From contig JANXYW010000196.1 of assembly GCA_025355835.1 (NCBI GenBank), positions 1-25,496 of the forward strand: a DNA stretch of 25,496 bases, in the 5' to 3' direction. The notes beneath the pieces are model-generated. The model was not told the origin of the DNA. It did not search any database and was given only the letters and a program-made list of their open reading frames with translations. Numbering within the stretch: the stretch's first letter is position 1; the number at the start of each line of letters is the position of its first letter. A program made the translations under genes and the position numbers. The stretch comes from Chloroflexota bacterium. Lineage in GTDB: Bacteria > Chloroflexota > Dehalococcoidia > DSTF01 > JACRBR01. Positions 22,997-25,496 of the stretch are shown one piece after another.

Positions 22997-24562
22997 ATGG
23001 GCATGGTTATGGAGTCCGCGTTTTCGAGGCTCCGCGCGAATTTGCGTGACCCGAGCGGGCGCAAGAACGCGCTGATGCTGGTGGGCGGGAAGATGATCGG
23101 CGTTGCCATCGTCCTCTTCCTGATCCATTCGCTGATGCCGGGCGCTGCTCACGCGCAGGATGCGAGCGACAGCCCGGACACGGTCGCTTCGATCAACGCG
23201 ATCAACACCGCATGGGTGCTCATTGCGGCGTTCCTGGTCTTCGGCATGCAGGTCGGATTTGTGATGCTGGAGGCCGGTTTCGCACGAGAGCGTGAAGCGG
23301 TCAACATCCTCGTCGAGGGTATCGCAGATACCTGTATCTGCGGCATCCTGTTCTGGGCGATCGGCTTCGCCTTTATGTTCGAAGATGGCAATAAGTTCAT
23401 CGGGACGCACGGGTTCTTTCTGCAGAACCTGCCCGACACATACGGCACGACGGGCGTGCCGCTGCTGGCGTTCTGGGTATTCCAGTTTGCCTTCGCAGAC
23501 ACGGCCTCGACGATTACGTCGGGCGCTATGGTCGGCCGTTGCGGATTCATCGGCGACATTCTCTATAGCATCGGCGTGACGGGCTTTATCTACCCGATCG
23601 TGGGCCACTGGGCCTGGGGTCCGGATGGCTGGCTTGCCCTTCGCGGTTTCCACGACTTCGCTGGGTCGACCGTGGTCCACACGATTGGTGGCACGATCTC
23701 GCTCGCTGGAGCGATTGCGCTGGGGCCGCGGCTCGGCCGCGTATTCCGGCGCGACGGCGGCGGCCCGATGCCACCGCACAATCTCATTCTTGGAGCTGTT
23801 GGTGGTTTGATCCTGTGGTTCGGCTGGTACGGATTCAACCCGGGCAGCACGCTTTCCGCGCTCGATGCGCAGGGCATCGGCCGCGTGTCATTCAACACGA
23901 CGCTAGCTGCCTGCTCTGCGGGACTCACAGCGCTGTTCTACTCGTACGCACGCAGCGGCAAGTGGGACCTGGGACTGACCGTCAACGGATTCCTCGCGGG
24001 GCTCGTGGCGATTACGGCATCGTGCTACTGGGTGAACCCAACTGGCGCGTTCTTCATCGGCATCATCGGCGCGGGTGCGGCGATTGTCGGACTGGAAGTG
24101 CTGGAATACCTGCGGATCGATGACCCGATCGGCGCGGTTCCGGTTCACATGTTCGCCGGCATGGCGGGCACCATATCGTTGGGCTTGTTCGGTGCAGGGA
24201 GGTTCGGTGCGGCGACGCCCATTGGCGCCGACGCGGTGACCCCGCTGCTGGGTACCACCAGCGGTACCGTGACCGGGCTATTCTACGGCGGCGGCACGCA
24301 TGTGCTCTGGGTACAGACGTACGGAACCGTCTCGGTCATGGCTGCGGTACTCGCTGCGTCGCTTGTATTGATGTACGCCGTCAAACTCACGGGCACGTTA
24401 CGTGTCTCCGAAGCGGGCGAGATGGAGGGTCTGGACTTGCACGAGCACGGCGCGTCGGGATACCCGGAGTTTGTGGTCAATCGCGGCATGTACACCGGAA
24501 TGGTCGCAAGTCGCGTGCCGGTTTCGGCGCCCGCACCAACGGCATCGGGCACGACCCGCTAA
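22997..24562 (+). CDS. amtB: Ammonium transporter
   Basis: Amt/Rh-family channel for ammonium uptake, 521 aa. An unusually long N-region and hydrophobic stretch end at AHA-QD (about residue 51), a probable signal peptide. The pore histidines are His228 (STVVHTIGG) and His384 (VPVHMFAGMAG), corresponding to the E. coli twin-His pair. MLEAGFAREREAVNIL and FNPGSTLSAL are further landmarks. The C-tail GEMEGLDLHEHG, which contacts PII, is conserved. The start is ATG 22997, with AGGAGG seven bases upstream; longer in-frame starts run through the leader hairpin and regulatory boxes. It is followed by a PII gene, the usual amtB-glnK pairing in which PII plugs the channel at high nitrogen. Confidence 0.96.
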   Translation: MGMVMESAFSRLRANLRDPSGRKNALMLVGGKMIGVAIVLFLIHSLMPGAAHAQDASDSPDTVASINAINTAWVLIAAFLVFGMQVGFVMLEAGFAREREAVNILVEGIADTCICGILFWAIGFAFMFEDGNKFIGTHGFFLQNLPDTYGTTGVPLLAFWVFQFAFADTASTITSGAMVGRCGFIGDILYSIGVTGFIYPIVGHWAWGPDGWLALRGFHDFAGSTVVHTIGGTISLAGAIALGPRLGRVFRRDGGGPMPPHNLILGAVGGLILWFGWYGFNPGSTLSALDAQGIGRVSFNTTLAACSAGLTALFYSYARSGKWDLGLTVNGFLAGLVAITASCYWVNPTGAFFIGIIGAGAAIVGLEVLEYLRIDDPIGAVPVHMFAGMAGTISLGLFGAGRFGAATPIGADAVTPLLGTTSGTVTGLFYGGGTHVLWVQTYGTVSVMAAVLAASLVLMYAVKLTGTLRVSEAGEMEGLDLHEHGASGYPEFVVNRGMYTGMVASRVPVSAPAPTASGTTR

Positions 24563-24593
24563 GGCGAGCGCACGAAAGAATCAACGGGCAGCT

Positions 24594-24629
24594 TGCGCTG
24601 CGCGAGGTGAGGGCATCTCGCGCAGCGCA
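24594..24629 (+). promoter_or_regulatory. Very stable hairpin between amtB and glnB
   Basis: TGCGCTGCGCGAG (24594-24606) pairs with its exact complement (24617-24629). Three more inward pairs, one G-T, make a 16-bp stem with the loop AGGG. No T-tract follows. It probably stabilises or partly attenuates the amtB message. Confidence 0.75.
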
Positions 24630-24644
24630 GGCGCCGAGCGAACG

Positions 24645-24660
24645 GGCGGCCGCGGCCGCC
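24645..24660. repeat. 16-base perfect GC palindrome upstream of glnB
   Basis: GGCGGCCGCGGCCGCC is its own reverse complement and consists only of G and C. It follows the large hairpin closely. Its role is unknown. Confidence 0.5.
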
Positions 24661-24677
24661 GGCGCAGGGGCTGGGCC

Positions 24678-24710
24678 ATGAAGGTTCAGAAGAAGGATGT
24701 GATTCGATGA
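24678..24710 (+). CDS. Possible 10-codon leader ORF overlapping glnB
   Basis: ATG 24678 opens a short frame (MKVQKKDVIR) whose TGA overlaps the glnB start codon as ATGA. A CAGGGG run upstream is a weak ribosome binding site. It may couple glnB translation or be chance. Confidence 0.25.
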   Translation: MKVQKKDVIR

Positions 24711-25045
24711 AGAAAGTAGAAGCGATCATTCGTCCGGAGATGGCGTCCGTCGTCCGCAAGGCGCTGGAGGATCTCGGAGTTAAGGGATTGACGATCACGC
24801 AGGTGCTGGGCCACGGAGCGCAGCGCGGTGTGACGCAGCAGTGGAAGGGCAATGTCTACAAGGTAGATCTGCTGCCCAAGGTGGAGCTGAAGATGATCAT
24901 CTCCGACGCGCTGCTAGAGCCCGTTCTGGCGGCGATCCAGGAGTCAGCGCGGACGGGCGCGGTTGGCGACGGCAAGGTCTTCGTCTCCAACGTCGAAGAC
25001 GTGATGCGCGTGCGCACCGGCGAGCGAGGCGAAGGCGCGGTGTAG
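24707..25045 (+). CDS. glnB: Nitrogen regulatory protein PII
   Basis: 112-aa PII trimer subunit that senses ATP/ADP and 2-oxoglutarate and controls nitrogen uptake and assimilation. The N-terminus MKKVEAIIRPEM, T-loop (about 36-54), DLLPKVELKMIISD and the C-terminal GDGKVFVSNVEDVMRVRTGERGEGA are all canonical. Tyr51, the residue uridylylated in proteobacteria and adenylylated in actinobacteria, is present (NVYKVD), while position 46 is Trp. The start ATG 24707 has AAGGAT about eight bases upstream. Being next to amtB suggests a GlnK-type partner; GlnB and GlnK cannot be told apart from sequence alone. No glnD follows. Confidence 0.95.
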   Translation: MKKVEAIIRPEMASVVRKALEDLGVKGLTITQVLGHGAQRGVTQQWKGNVYKVDLLPKVELKMIISDALLEPVLAAIQESARTGAVGDGKVFVSNVEDVMRVRTGERGEGAV

Positions 25046-25048
25046 TGT

Positions 25049-25067
25049 CCGCGTCTGAACGACGCGG
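25049..25067 (+). terminator. Short hairpin directly after glnB
   Basis: CCGCGTC-TGAAC-GACGCGG, a perfect 7-bp stem three bases after the stop codon, without a T-tract. Possibly a weak terminator or a 3'-end stabiliser. Confidence 0.45.
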
Positions 25068-25109
25068 TGATTCAGGTAGTGACGCGCACTTCGTGTGTGC
25101 GGACTATGC

Positions 25110-25157
25110 GGAGGCGGTCCCCTCTCCTCCCCTGGCGCCGGGGGCCGCCTCCTTTCT
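25110..25157 (+). terminator. Probable terminator of amtB-glnB
   Basis: GGAGGCGGTCCCC pairs with GGGGGCCGCCTCC (13-bp stem with one T-G) around a 17-base pyrimidine-rich loop, followed by TTTCTT. The gap 25046-25245 otherwise shows nothing coding that I recognise. Confidence 0.6.
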
Positions 25158-25245
25158 TCGTCCCGAACCGTTGGAGAAACGATGCAGCAGCGCTCACAGC
25201 GATACGTGCGGCGGCAACGTGGATGGATCGGGCAGGGGGCCGGGT

Positions 25246-25496
25246 CGCAGGTGAAGTCGCGGCCGATGATCGCCGCGATCTGCAGCAGCTCGTTCGTCTC
25301 TTCCGACCGGCGATTCAGCCCGCGTCCCAACGCCTCGCGCACGCCGTCCGGGATGGCGATGTCGGAGATTGAGGTCTTGGTGAGCGTGCCCTCCTGCGCC
25401 ATCAGGTTGACGACCTCGCTCAAGAAGAATGCGTTGCCCTCCGTCTCCTCGAAGATGCGGTCCAGTACGTCCTTGCGCGGCTCGACGTTGGCGCGC
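25246..25496 (-). pseudogene. Truncated AAA-type regulatory ATPase fragment (5' end beyond window)
   Basis: From the right edge the minus strand reads EETEGNAFFLSEVVNLMAQE, then DGVREALGRGLNRRSEETNE and LLQIAAIIGRDFTCD. This is the ATPase section found in large adenylate-cyclase-like or LuxR-like multidomain regulators (GNPFFLxEV, then GxxFxYDxL). The homology stops at about 25246, where the family would continue for hundreds of residues. Beyond it the frame runs on through terminator hairpins and antisense to glnB to a stop at 24944, giving Pro/Arg-rich sequence without family features. It therefore looks like a gene remnant. A highly divergent real C-terminus cannot be excluded. Confidence 0.6.

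Overview
The window is high-GC bacterial chromosome with short gaps and mostly plus-strand operons. The best taxonomic guess is Chloroflexota, possibly an aerobic Dehalococcoidia-like lineage. The basis is the adjacent pair of a DUF2298 ('YYY') membrane protein and a TIGR03663/Agl23-type membrane protein, which are sporadically distributed and known mainly from Chloroflexota and archaea. A lipoprotein-type LivK with an LAAC lipobox and the heme A pathway fit this. The assignment is inference.

Region by region. 1-1149 (minus): 5' part of a CCA-adding tRNA nucleotidyltransferase running off the left edge. 1178-5864: a near-consensus promoter, then rnc (RNase III) overlapping smc. 5874-6018: palindromic intergenic repeats. 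6048-6845 (minus): an alpha/beta hydrolase lying between smc and ftsY. 6935-7888: ftsY, apparently starting at CTG. 8033-14019: a translationally coupled pair, the DUF2298 membrane protein and a GT-C-like membrane protein with a fused C-terminal six-bladed NHL propeller, closed by a strong terminator. 14087-14317: a cluster of repeat elements. 14510-16356: ctaA/cox15 and ctaB, making heme A for an aa3-type oxidase not present here. 16402-16515: another repeat doublet. 16546-17598: two divergent YbaK/EbsC-family deacylase genes. 17604-22761: a complete branched-chain amino-acid-type ABC importer, livK-H-M-G-F. 22997-25045: amtB and a PII gene (glnB/glnK), giving a 7-kb nitrogen-acquisition block. 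25246-25496 (minus): the edge of a degraded AAA-type regulator ATPase.

The genes form functional groups: RNA processing and chromosome organisation (cca, rnc, smc), membrane protein targeting (ftsY), probable envelope glycosylation (DUF2298 plus Agl23-NHL), respiratory heme A synthesis, aminoacyl-tRNA proofreading (two YbaK proteins), and amino acid/ammonium uptake with PII signalling.

The most notable non-coding signals are: three GNAAC boxes at 11-bp spacing upstream of amtB that resemble actinobacterial GlnR boxes; long intercistronic hairpins in livK-livH and amtB-glnB; a family of palindromic repeats ending in CGCCCCTAC, in tandem pairs at two of three loci; and non-ATG starts with strong Shine-Dalgarno sequences. 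No CRISPR array, insertion sequence, rRNA or tRNA gene was recognised. No large undescribed system is evident; the DUF2298/GT-C-NHL pair is the best candidate for unexplored biology.
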